Assembly: GCA_023055425.1 (NCBI GenBank) | Contig: JALGPY010000033.1 | Coordinates: 2,536,908-2,600,907, forward strand | DNA from: Linanthus parryae | Lineage: Eukaryota; Streptophyta; Magnoliopsida; Ericales; Polemoniaceae | Length of the DNA stretch: 64,000 nucleotides | Direction of reading: 5' to 3' | Part shown: one piece after another, positions 21,783 through 31,721 of the stretch | Layout: each line of letters opens with the position of its first letter | Numbering within the stretch: the stretch's first letter is position 1 | The notes under the pieces: model-generated | Seen by the model: the letters and a program-made list of their open reading frames with translations, nothing else | Databases searched by the model: none | Told to the model about the DNA's origin: nothing | Translations under genes and position numbers: made by a program

Positions 21783-23100
21783 CATGTCTGCTGTCAGGGC
21801 GTCCATATGTGCGAACCGGGACTCCATGGTCTGAAACATCGACTCGATCTTCTTCATCTGGGCGTCGTACTGCTGTGCAGATGGGCCCGGCTGAATCTGC
21901 TGTGCAGATGCAGCCTGCTGGGCTGGTGGCCTGTGCTGGAATCCCGGTGCATAAACTGCGAAATTCGGGTTTCCGTACCAAAATCCGGGATGGCCTTTCG
22001 TACCCGGTCGGTACCGGCTCGAGTCCCACTGCTGTTGTACGTAATTGGTGTCTTCGGTTCTCAGTTCCTCAATGGCTGCATCCGAATCAGGTTCTCCGAC
22101 TGCTGCAACAGTCTTCTTATCCGAGTAGACTTTCTTGACCAAGTCCTGAACGATCTTTGCCAGATTATCTATCCGGTCGACTTCTGCTGGTTTGGCTCTA
22201 GCCGTCATCCTGCGATCGTCAAACAGTCGGGTGTCCTGCTTGGCTAACTTCTTCATTAGGACATATGCACAATCTTTGTCCACATGATACAAGAAGTTTC
22301 CCTCGGCTTCTCTGTCAATCCTGTCGGCATTCTCCCTGTCTAGGGTGTGGTAGAAAACCTGCAGGATCTTTGCATCTCCAAAACCGTGGTTCGGGAATCT
22401 TTTCACCAATCTCATGAGCCTGTCCCATGCGTCTACCACCGTCTCCCCCATCTTCTGTTTGAATGACAGTCTCTCGCTCTGTAATTCAATGACTCGGGAG
22501 GCGGGATAAAACTTTGCCAGAAAATCTGTGACACACTCCTCCCATGTGGTGATGGATCTGGGTGGTCGGGATACGAGCCAGTCTTTGGCCACTCCGAATA
22601 GGCAATATGGGAATAAGATCAGTATAAGTGCCTCTGCTTCTACCCCCTTGTATCGGACCTTTTTGCAGGAATCCTCGAATTTACCGATAAAATCGTTCGG
22701 GTCTTCGTCGGCCTTGCCATGAAACGGGCAGAGAGTCTGTACCGTCTGGATGGTGGATGGTTTGATGTCAAAGTGCTCGGCGGTGATCTCGGGCACCACA
22801 ATAGCTCGTTCATGCCCCCCGGTGGGGACTTCGAAATTTTCCACCAACGCCTTCCCAGATCGATTATATGTTCTCTGGTTGCTTCGGGCCAGCAAGTCCC
22901 GCTGTGACAAGTTCTTCGATGTACCGGGCCATCTGGGCTGGGGTACGTGTCTCTCGTTCCTGCCCACCGGTTGCAGGGTTTTCGGGAGTATCTATCTGGT
23001 TGGTTGCCATTCTGCTTTCTCGGTTTCTGCGGTTCTGTTCGGTGTACAGCTCTTATGGATTGTCGAGTGGTTGCACCAAATAGCGAGGCAATCTGGACAT
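21783..23100 (-). pseudogene. Element B gag
   Basis: The core frame 22967-21780 gives VENFEVPTGGHERAIVVPEI, SITTWEECVTDFLAKFYPAS and KILQVFYHTLDRENADRIDR, the retrotransposon gag domain, then a Gln/Pro-rich end. The likely true start is MSRLPRYLVQPLDNP at about 23098, matching MSRSRDEPLHPTLEDPE of A and MHRIPRELVPPLEDPE of C, but a stop follows after 15 residues and a frameshift near 22940 is needed to reach the core. Gag forms the particle and binds RNA. Confidence 0.85.
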
Positions 23101-23143
23101 CAACTGAACAGTCCTGAAAACGCAATTTCAAAAACGCAATGAG

Positions 23144-23145
<2 letters not shown>

Positions 23146-23191
<46 letters not shown>
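23146..23191. repeat. Poly(A) tract in B's leader
   Basis: An uninterrupted run of about 45 A lies between PBS and gag, reading poly(T) in element sense. Element C has a 119-bp A/T-rich leader with no such run, so this is probably slippage within B. Confidence 0.9.
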
Positions 23192-23196
<5 letters not shown>

Positions 23197-23233
23197 GAAA
23201 ACTAATTTTGACAACTTAATAGACCCTAAAAAG

Positions 23234-23251
23234 TCCCCGGCAACGGCGCCA
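23234..23251 (-). promoter_or_regulatory. Primer binding site of B (Asp tRNA)
   Basis: On the minus strand TGGCGCCGTTGCCGGGGA is a perfect 18-base complement of the 3' end of Asp tRNA, six bases after the LTR end (ATCA, then AGTTTT). Confidence 0.92.
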
Positions 23252-24223
23252 AAAACTTGATGCGCAGAATACAGGCTATTCGCAAGTATACGAAATCAAG
23301 TAATACCGGGTGTATTTCAAATCGGGTTGTCGATCCCACAGAGACTGTTTCGGGTTTTCTCACGTAGTCAGTTTTAGTTAACCGAGTGTAGTAACGAAGA
23401 GGAGTTGGTTGTGATTGCAGTTTACTAAACTAAGAACAGAAATAAAAAACGCAAACGTAGATAATTTTTGTGACGTTTTTCTGAAATAAGCTGAATTGGT
23501 TGTTACTATAATGGATGGGAACTAGGCTCCAGAATCCCCTAGGGTTTCTACAGATTTCAATTTTACGTTTGATATGAAAACACTCAGTAGTTTCGTTATC
23601 TGTGCAACGTACCGATTTTGCAGTGACCTTTCAGCTTCCACACGTCATCCCGATCCTGCAGACTTTCGGATTCCTGTTAAGCTGCCTAAGTCTGTAGTCT
23701 CCATCTAATCCTGTTAGGGTTTCTAACCTGTTCGAATGGCCCGGGTCAAATTCTCTAACAGTTGGTCTCACGTTTTTCGGTGCTAGTCCTATCTCCCTTT
23801 CTCTGGTCGGTCTATCAGGGTAAGATACTAAATCCTGACTTTTCTTCCTAACCCTAACCTAATGTTTTCACCTATAAGCTCGGGTCTATAGCAATCCTGG
23901 GTGATCAATCCTATCATGCATATACGAGAATAATCAAAGCCAGAATAACAGACACAACTTGCTGAATTAAGATAACAATCGTGAATCCATAATCAAAGTA
24001 GTCATAAAATCTGGGTACGAAACCCTAGGTTCACTGAGAACCTAGGTAAGAAGTTTAGCTACGAATAGACATAATACTAAACACAGTTTCTGAATGTAAA
24101 GAGAGAGAATGAAATCAAACTAAGTCTTCGAATCTCGAATCGCTCTTCCGTGCTCTCCGGGGATGCTCTGACTTGTCCTTCGGTTGTGCTGTGTATTTTG
24201 TGTCAAAACGTGTCTGGACGAGT

Positions 24224-24232
24224 CTTTAAATA
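24224..24232 (-). promoter_or_regulatory. TATA-like box of B's 5' LTR
   Basis: TATTTAAAG lies 84 bp past the palindrome array in element sense. As the 5' LTR copy it would be the main promoter. Confidence 0.55.
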
Positions 24233-24316
24233 GTGCTGTTTTTCCCGAAACGCGTGCGCTAGAAATTACGAAAATTGCCATCGGTCCACCGACTTCGGAA
24301 AAAAGTCAAACTGGCT

Positions 24317-24439
24317 GCGTATATACGCAAGGGTTGCGCATATACGCAACCAGGGGCTCAAAAACAACCCAACACCACCTCCCTGCCTGCGTATATACGC
24401 AAGGCTTGCGTATATACGCAGCCCCTGCGTATATACGCA
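24317..24439. repeat. Palindrome array of B's 5' LTR (TGCGTATATACGCA)
   Basis: Copies are at 24317-24330, 24336-24349 (TGCGCATATACGCA, one change), 24389-24402, 24407-24420 and 24426-24439. The pair, spacer and triplet order equals that of the 3' LTR. Confidence 0.92.
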
Positions 24440-24848
24440 GGCAGGGGCTGTGGTGTGGCCCTGCTTGCTCCTCTGGTGGGCCCGGTTGGGTCCCCTGGGT
24501 CCCACTCCTCTGCCTGAAGTCCCCGGTTTGCCTCCCTAGGTGTTCTCCTGCTTTTCCGTGTTCCCGTCTTGGCCCGATCTTGTGCACGTTTCCCGAGACG
24601 GTCCCGGTTTGGTCCCGACACGCTTCCCGATGCACCTCCCGAACCTGTTCCTGAAAAGCCAACATGAACAGAACCCGCGATCATATCCAATAAAAGCAAT
24701 AAATAAGCAGGAATCCCGAAAGTACAAATAAGCGTCTCGTTCTAAATTCCCGAGGCATTCTAGGGCAAATTCTGGCAAAATACGCTGTTTTCCGACACAA
24801 ACGCTCGTGAAATCAGGCTGTAAGATAACCCCTAATCGGGCGTTATCA

Positions 24849-24853
24849 GATGC
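24849..24853. repeat. Target-site duplication of element B, right copy (GATGC)
   Basis: This is the second copy of GATGC. It lies within the A RNase H codons for Cys-Asp-Ala and pairs with 11282-11286. Confidence 0.93.
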
Positions 24854-26534
24854 CAACGACTATGCAGTAGGAGCAGTACTGGGACAGCGGAAAGACAAGG
24901 TAGCTCATGTTATTTACTATGCCAGTCGTACTCTTAATAATGCACAGGTTAACTAAGCCACCACGGAGAAAGAGATGTTGTCTATCATCTTCGCGTTGGA
25001 CAAGTTTCGTCCATATCTTGTGGGATCAAAGGTGAAGATTTTAACAGACCATGCCGCCCTCAAGTACCTTCTCACCAAGAAGGACGCAAAGCCAAGGTTG
25101 ATCCGGTGGGTTTTGTTGATGAAAGAGTTTAACGTGGTCATAAAAGACAAGAAGGGGGTAGAGAATGTTGTTGTGGACCATTTGTCACGGCTGGAGAATG
25201 AAAAACAGGAAGATGTTCATATTAGAGAAGATTTTCCAGATGAACAACTTATGGTAGTAGTAGCAGATGTGCATTGGTTTGCTGACTTGGCAAATTTCAA
25301 GGCGCTAAACATTGTCCCCAAAGACATGACCTTCCATCAGAAAAAGTTCTTTGCAGATGCACGACGTTGTTTTTGGGATGACCCCTATCTGTTCAAGTTA
25401 GAAGCTGATAATGTGTTGAGAAGATGTGTAGCTAAACCGGATACGTTGGATATTCTTAGACATTGCCATGAACTGAATTATGGAGGATATTTTGGCAAAA
25501 TGCTTATTGTGTCTAAGGTACTTCAAAGTGGTTTTTATTGGCTTTTTTTACATAAGGATGTTCATCTATTTGTACAGCAGTGTGACCAGTGTCAGAGAAC
25601 CGGCAATATTTCCAACCGAAATGAGATGCCTCAGAATTTCGTGTTGGAGGTGGAGCCATTTGACGTGTGGGGCATTTATTTCATGGGGCCATTTCCCTCT
25701 TCAGTTCGAAATCTTTATATTCTGTTAGTTGTGGTTTATGTGACCAAGTGGGTGGAGGCAATGGCTTATCCCAAGAATGATGGAGCTATTGTAGAGAGAT
25801 TCGTGCGCAAGAACATATTCACACGGTTTGGGACTCCCAGGGCCATTGTCAGTGATGAGGGATCGCATTTCGTGAAGAAGGTCTTTGCCAATGTCTTAAG
25901 CAAATATGGGGTAAAGACACACAAGATATCATTAGCCTATCATCCGCAGTCGAATAGGAAAGATGAAGTCTCTAACCGAGAGATAAAGGGGATTCTAGAG
26001 AAGACAGCCAATCCAGGACGCAAAGACTGGTCCCTACACTTAGATGGCAGTATATGGGCTTATCGGACTGCATACAAGACCCCTTTAGGCATGTCTCCCT
26101 ACCAGCTAGTATTTGGGAAGTCGTGTCACCTTCCGGTGGAACTTGAGCACAAGGCGTTCTGGGCCTTGAAGAAGATCAAATTGGATGATAAGCTCTCAGG
26201 TGAGAAACGGAAACAAGCACTACTTAAACTTGAGGAATTTCGATTGATGGCATATGAGAGTGCAAAAATTTATAAGTAAATGACAAAGCAGTGGCACGAC
26301 AGGCACATCATATGGAGAGACTTCAAGGTAGGACAGAGGGTGCTGATCTTCAACGCCAGACTAAAGTTGTTTCCAGGAAAGTTGAAGTCTAGATGGAGTG
26401 GTCCCTACACGATTACTGCAGTCTATCCATGGGGCTCTCTTGAGGTGGAAGATGCAAATGGGAATAGGTTCAAGGTAAATGGCCAGAGAGCAAAGCCGTA
26501 TGTGGATGGGAATTTCATTGGAGTCATTGAATGA
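24854..26534 (+). pseudogene. Element A RNase H (rest) and integrase, catalytic Asp lost
   Basis: Coding resumes with NDYAVGAVLGQRKDKVAHVI, a stop (TAA) near 24955, then a long frame 24975-26279 and, after TAA 26277-26279, a C-terminal frame to 26534 (GKLKSRWSGPYTITAVYPWG). RNase H has [19 protein letters not shown]. In the integrase finger the second His is Tyr ([11 protein letters not shown] against CGGHF in B). In the core the first catalytic Asp is Tyr (GIYFMGPFP against GIDFMGPFP in B); the second Asp (VSDEGSHF) and Glu (NREIKGILE) remain. This integrase could not join DNA ends even if translated. Confidence 0.92.
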
Positions 26535-26576
26535 CTCCATGCGACTCCTGCTATTTGAATATCCCTGAGGTAACTG

Positions 26577-26627
26577 GGTCGGGCCGTCGACCTTAAATTA
26601 CAAGTGCTTGTTGGGAGGCAACCCAAC
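26577..26627 (+). ncRNA. Conserved hairpin pair downstream of A integrase
   Basis: GGTCG-GGCCGT-CGACC (26577-26592) is followed by GTTGGG-AGGCAA-CCCAAC (26610-26627). The spacer is 18 nt to the 5-bp core of the second stem and contains TTAAATTACAA, also found in C. It begins 43 bp after the integrase stop. The role is unknown; options include a packaging or dimerisation signal (loop GGCC is self-complementary) or translation control of ORF3. Confidence 0.78.
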
Positions 26628-27330
26628 CTATTTATTGTTGTAGTTTAGGTTTTAATATTGTTTAGTTTATTTTTATTATGTTTGATTTATTTGAGAGGTA
26701 CGAGAGGGTGGATTTAATGTTTCCAATGAGTATGTGCAGGATTTCGAGGTGAAAAGCCTATTCCGGATCCCCCTTCTTGATGCGCGTATGAATAACAGAG
26801 TAAAAATTGAAGAACAGCAGCCTAGAACACGTATCGGGATCCGGAATGAAGGAATTGAAGATTGACGCCATTCCTACACTCACTCAACAAACGCACTTGG
26901 GGAAGATCATGTTCCCGGACTCCCCGCCTTGATATACGCGAGGGTTATATTGAGGAACGGAGAAAGCTAGCACATTGGCATGGATTACGAGGTAAAATTT
27001 TGAAGAAGAGACTGAAAATAGAATTGAAGAGTGCCAATGAGTGGGGGTGGTTGAGAGCTTTTTTTAGATAGGTGGATCGCGCATATCGGAGTCCAGATGA
27101 GGAAGTTACGCCAAAAAGGATGCTCAAGAGAGTAAAACGAGGCCAAAAGCATCCGGAAATGCAAAACGGGCCTTGGAATGCGTAAAATTGACGAAGGAAA
27201 TATTCCCCGATTTTTGGGAGTGTCTTAGGGTAAAAAGGGAGTCTCGAAGACGAGGAGATCCTTCGAAAAGCAAAGGCACGATCGGATACGCAAAAAAATA
27301 CCAAAAAGGATGCTTTTGGCAGGTCCAGAC
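26628..27330 (+). other. Noncoding stretch between hairpin pair and A's internal palindromes
   Basis: No credible gene is seen. The stretch matches no coding region of B and contains only small frames. It probably holds the upstream part of the ORF3 promoter. Confidence 0.5.
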
Positions 27331-27511
27331 TTCTCTTCGTACGAAGAGAATGGTCTTCGTACGAAAACATTTAACTTAAAAAATTTTTGGCCTTTGAATA
27401 TTGTCTTCTCATAATAGCTTGCAGTACTTGTCTGGGAAGACCTTCGTACGAAGACAAATTCTCTTCGCACGAAGAGTCTTCGTACGAAGAGAGTTGTCTT
27501 CGTACGAAGAC
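27331..27511. repeat. Internal palindrome module of A, upstream of ORF3
   Basis: CTTCGTACGAAG palindromes recur here in the LTR layout: two (near 27335 and 27353, the second decayed), a spacer with TAGCTTGCAGTACTT (near 27417), then four, including the CTTCGCACGAAG variant in the same position as in the LTR. The shared spacer and variant show that the whole module, not just the motif, was copied between LTR and interior. It lies about 700 bp before the ORF3 ATG. Confidence 0.9.
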
Positions 27512-27558
27512 CACTGATGGTTTGACAGTTTTGCCCGATTGAGAGAAGGAAGAGGGGG

Positions 27559-27566
27559 TATTAAAG
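27559..27566 (+). promoter_or_regulatory. TATA-like box of A's internal promoter module
   Basis: TATTAAAG lies 47 bp after the internal palindromes and is followed by a CT-rich tract (27620-27700). This layout resembles a plant core promoter, so a separate ORF3 transcript is likely but unproven. Confidence 0.5.
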
Positions 27567-28213
27567 AGAGGGAAAAAAGGACTTTTTGCACGAAATAGGT
27601 GATGAACCAGTTGGTCTCGTCCCTATCTCTCTCATTCTTCACATCTTCTCCTTCATCATCCATAACCAAACCTCTCTATCTTTTTCTCTCTCCCAACTCA
27701 AAACTTCACCAAATTCAACAAACAAGATAGGGTTTTGTGCGGATTTGCAAGGAGATCAAGATTTGGAGGGGGTTTTAACTGAAAGAGACGCACGAGAGAA
27801 AAATCAGTGAGAAAAACTCTAGGATTTTCGGTTCTAGATTCCAAAATTGGAAAGTTGGAGCTTGATTCAGCCGTCGGTCAAGAAGACAACCTCGACGGGG
27901 ACATCACAAGGAGCACGGTGCACCGTTCAATTGAAGATTTCATCGAAAATTTTCGGCGACCCCAAAAACGGTCATTCTTGCCGGATTTTCTGCAAATTGT
28001 GCCCATAAGACTTGCTTCGGGCACGTAGCTGATCTCTGCTCTAGTCATTTCAATATACGATTTATTTTGTTGCGCTTAGTAGCGTGCTTGGGGGCGGTTG
28101 AATAGAGCCTAGGATTACGTGCTTCAAATTGCTTACGTGTCTAATTTCTGCAAACCCTTCTTGTCACATTGCACGGGTTGAATTGCTTATTTTACTTGAT
28201 TTTGAGCATTAAA

Positions 28214-29522
28214 ATGGCGGGTGGTGGAACGAAACGAAAGACGGGTGAGGGAACATCTCAAGAGGCATCCGGCTCGGGTGATCCTCAGTTAGAAATTCCA
28301 CCTTCACCCCAATACCCTGTTTTGGATAACCCTCCACCTACTAAACCGGGAATTGTAGGAAGAATAACGTCTAAAGTGAACCTAAAAGAGCGTAGTATTG
28401 GGCCCGCTTGCTATCGATTCGTTATAATTGAGGCCCACCTAGACTCTATTAGGGACACTTACTTGAAGAAGAATGGGCAGTCTGAGAAGGAGTTTCCATT
28501 GCATGAGGACATGCCTCAGGCGATCAAGGACATCTTTGAGCGTGAAAATTTAACCAATCGGTTCAAACTTGTAGGGAAGTCTAGTTCTCACATAGCACGT
28601 GAGTTTTGCCTCAATTTGAGGTGTGCTAGAGATGGTGAGATCCAGGACCCCCGTCTCGTATACTGTATAAACGAGTGGATAGTCTTCACGCCAGAGACTA
28701 TCGGCTTGGCCATGGGGTTTCCACGTCTACTAGAGGGTTGTGGTTACAGTGCCACTATTCAAAGTGAGGGTATTTGGTCTCGAGTCAATGCCTTCTTCTT
28801 TTTTTGCGAAGGGAGTATACCCATGGGATAGGAGAGGTGATGTGCCTCAATGGAAAGCTCACAAGAACTAATTTAGGCCCGAGACGAGGTGGCGTTGTGA
28901 CTTGTTAGAGAATTGGGTTCTGGGAATCACGCAGAATCCCCATTACTCTTTCCGACTATGTGTCTTGGCATTGTGTTTATACACCGGTGTTCGGGTAGAC
29001 ATCCCTAGGATGATTCAGGCCAATTGCTTGGAGAGAGTTTCGAGGAATAACAAGTTGGGTCCCGGCCACACTTGTTTGCTGACTCATTTGGATAAGACTG
29101 CGGAAATACCGATTGGGAAAGACATGGACCTGAAAAGGTTTACTGATAGGAAGTGGTCTAGGTTTGATGAGTCAGCCAAAACAAAGGGCAAGGGTAGGAA
29201 GATGAACACCTCGCGGTTTGACAACCAAGTTGCCTATGACCACTTGAAGGCGGAGATGGCCCGGGATAGAATTAAGAGAAGACGCCAGTTTGACCATACA
29301 AGGGACAATCAGGCGAAGCTGGGTAATTTGATCCAGATGGTGGGCCAGTGAGTTATACAGTCTAGTGGTCAGGCGGCTGGGGAGTTTTTTCCACCAGTCC
29401 CGACGGTGGATCCGTGGTTTCAGGAAGATGAATTTGAGTATCCGGTGCCGCCGAGTGAGGATGAGTTGGAGCTGGAAGACGAGGATGATGAAGATGAGGA
29501 GGATGAGGAAGAGGATGAGTAG
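28214..29522 (+). pseudogene. Element A ORF3 (Athila extra gene), broken
   Basis: The start MAGGGTKRKTGEGTSQEASG is the first ATG of the frame. Residues about 125-200 (SSSHIAREFCLNLRC, DPRLVYCINEWIVFTPETIG) match the plant domain seen in Athila non-pol ORFs and align with B's ORF3. A T-run near 28800 shifts the frame; the frame starting near 28902 continues with TGVRVDIPRMIQ, basic KTKGKGRKM and RIKRRRQF segments, a TGA at 29349, and an acidic end (about 17 of the last 21 residues are Asp or Glu) to TAG 29520-29522. A TAA also lies near 28869. Basic patches plus an acidic tail suggest a nuclear, possibly DNA- or chromatin-binding protein; no membrane segment is seen. Confidence 0.75.
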
Positions 29523-31721
29523 AGGAGCGTGCCCTTACTCTAGGATTGTTGAGTCCTCGTTTTATCGTTGAGGAAAACGATGCATCCTAGTGTGGGGGTG
29601 GGTTATACCTTTTACTAGTCAGTTGTCGAGTCTTTGCATCGCCCGTGTCGAATTTAGGTAGGAATTTTGGTTATGTCCTTATTTTCTTCTTTATTATTTC
29701 TAATTTTGTTTGCACGTTTATTTAATTGAGTCATCCCACCAACATATTGAGTTGGTAATCGAGTAGACCGTGCATGTAGTATAGGTATAAAAAATTATTA
29801 AAAATTTTAAAAACCAAAAAAAAAAAATTGAGAAAGGGCAATCAAAAGTATCTGAAAATTGGTACAATCGAGAAGTGTGAGGCTTTTAGGCATAGGGCAT
29901 GATTTGCAATCAAGAGTGACAACGTGAGTCCCCCTTAGTAAGTATAGAGAAGCTTTCTTTACGGTAATGCATACCTATTTGCTTACACGTACTTACTTTT
30001 CAAATTTAAAGTGTGTGCCTAGTTTTCTTACAAGAGTTGAGCTAGGTGTGAGCTAAACAAGCCGAACGTTCTTGTGTACGTCTTAGGTAGTCGCCAACCC
30101 GTCTCGTAGTGGCACACAGAATAGATGTGCGAGGTCGTGTATTAGAGCACTCACTGCTTATAGAACTCACCCTGAAGGACCACTAGTTTGGATTCTTTGA
30201 TAACCTCTTGACTTAGGGTGACGATTCTTGGCCTTCATCATTGATTGTTTAGAATCACCGCTTCAGTGCGTCATGAGGGAGTTGTAGTTGAGGGGGTTCG
30301 ATGACGGAGTGCTTCATGATATATTCTTGTGAGTCTTACACATCGCATATGCTTCATTTGTGATTTTCGAGGGGATGCAAGGGTGAGTGAGAGTAGGCTT
30401 GCGCACTTCGGTGTGGTGGTGTCCCATGTCGTTACAACATGGACACAGTTGTGGAGAGCCGGGAGTGCGTGACATCTAATACGCACAAAAATTGGGTTGG
30501 GTGAATTTAATTGGTGGATCGTGCTAGGTATCGGATTTTACTCATCGTGGTGTAGGAGATTCGGTTGGATTAGGCACGAGACATACATTCGATTGACTAC
30601 GTGAGAGGGGACAAGATTACATTCGAGTGTGGGGGTGTCGACTTTTGACTACGGACATCGAGATTGAGCATGCGATGACTCCATCCCCACACGTGTGCTT
30701 TGCTTTGTTTGCGGCTTAGTTTGTGACACCATGGATTTCATCGATTTAGGGGGAGATGAGTTTATTTGTGATACGTATTCATCGGCTTGATTATTTCCTC
30801 CCCCTGTCATCTTATTTTGGCTTGACTTTTGGAAGACCACTCGGGATTTGTATTGTGGAAATTTTGCGGAAATTTGAGAGAGAGATATAGTATAAAATAG
30901 ACAGAAAAAAAGGAGAGTTGAAATAAAGGAGAAGCTTATTGGAAGACCGAGTGGAGGAGCAACTAGTTCATCAACGGGAAGTTTCATCTTGTGCACGATT
31001 TATGACAGTGGCCGCGGAGATCATTATTGTACCGGGTTTAAGGGGATCGAGGGCTGGAGATGGTGAGTTTCGAGTTCGGTTTCCATCATTCTTGTGAGGG
31101 TGTGTGAGATGTGGTTTATTTGTGAGAATGTGACGCTTTAGGACTATTACATGATTATTATCCTTTCGTCCCTAAGCCTCATCATTCTAACCCGTTAGTG
31201 GAATAGGAGCTCGGACCTTGAACGTGGCTTAGCTTAGCGTAGCCTCTTATTTTATAAGTAGTAAGGCTAGGTTCTCTATACCAGCTAGGGGAGATTCTCT
31301 TTGTCGAATTTGGTTTCAACTCATGCCTTGTATCTAGATTTCTCATCGCTTCGTGATAACCGGTTTAAGCCAATGGAGATTGCCCGATCTCGCAAAAGAA
31401 AAGAAAAAAATTGTTATTTCAATACTTTCATTGTGAATATAGGATTTGCATATAGGTTCATTGCGTATAATCGAGTCGTGTCGACTAGTAAAAGGATGGT
31501 TTGTGGTTTGGTATCTAACTCGGACTAGTTTGCAATTGGTGTCGGATTTGTATGCAATGGATGGTGATAGTATGCAATTGGCGTAGGGAAGTTATGCAAG
31601 GATTAATTGGTTTGATAGGCAAAGTTGGATTGATTGCGGGAAGTGAGAGGATTTTGTCTTGCGATGTTTTATATGACTTGGGAATTTGCTCGGGACGAGA
31701 AAAAGGTAGTGTAGGGGTAGT
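29523..31721 (+). other. Long 3' noncoding region of A with three AGTGTGGGGGT-type motifs
   Basis: Motifs lie at 29589-29599, 30626-30636 and 31708-31718 (AGTGTAGGGGT), the last acting as the polypurine tract before the LTR. The region is repeated upstream at 3695-5889. Conserved blocks shared with B and C include GAGAAAGGGCAATC (near 29830), GGTAGTCGCCAACC (near 30086) and GTGGCCGCGGAGATC (near 31007). No gene is credible; scattered short frames are not kept between copies. Confidence 0.8.

Larger units (their letters stand above)
11287..24848 (-). mobile_element. Element B: Athila-type Ty3/gypsy retrotransposon, inserted in A
   Basis: Read on the minus strand: 5' LTR (24848-23258), PBS (23251-23234), gag, protease, RT, RNase H, integrase, hairpin pair, palindromes with TATA-like box, ORF3, 2-kb noncoding region with three AGTGTGGGGGT motifs, PPT, 3' LTR (12867-11287). 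LTRs begin TGATAACRCCC and end GCGCATCA. The element is 13.6 kb with a perfect 5-bp duplication. The coding part is nearly full length but carries in-frame stops, frameshifts and a G-run expansion in RT. Integrase keeps its D, D and E. The full layout makes B the best reference copy for this family in the window. Confidence 0.94.
23258..24848 (-). repeat. 5' LTR of element B
   Basis: The LTR is 1591 bp, TGATAACGCCC to GCGCATCA on the minus strand. It pairs with 11287-12867. Differences are scattered substitutions and small indels, for example CCCTGGGTCCCACT near 24490 against a shorter version near 12520. Confidence 0.93.

Noticed and set aside
23234..23251. tRNA gene fragments at the Asp-type sites (also 7363, 48551, 52716)
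   Set aside because: Only the 18-base primer complement is present next to LTR ends; no tRNA body.
28214..29522. ORF3 as a retroviral-type envelope gene
   Set aside because: No signal peptide, no transmembrane segment and no glycosylated ectodomain pattern is visible; the tail is acidic.
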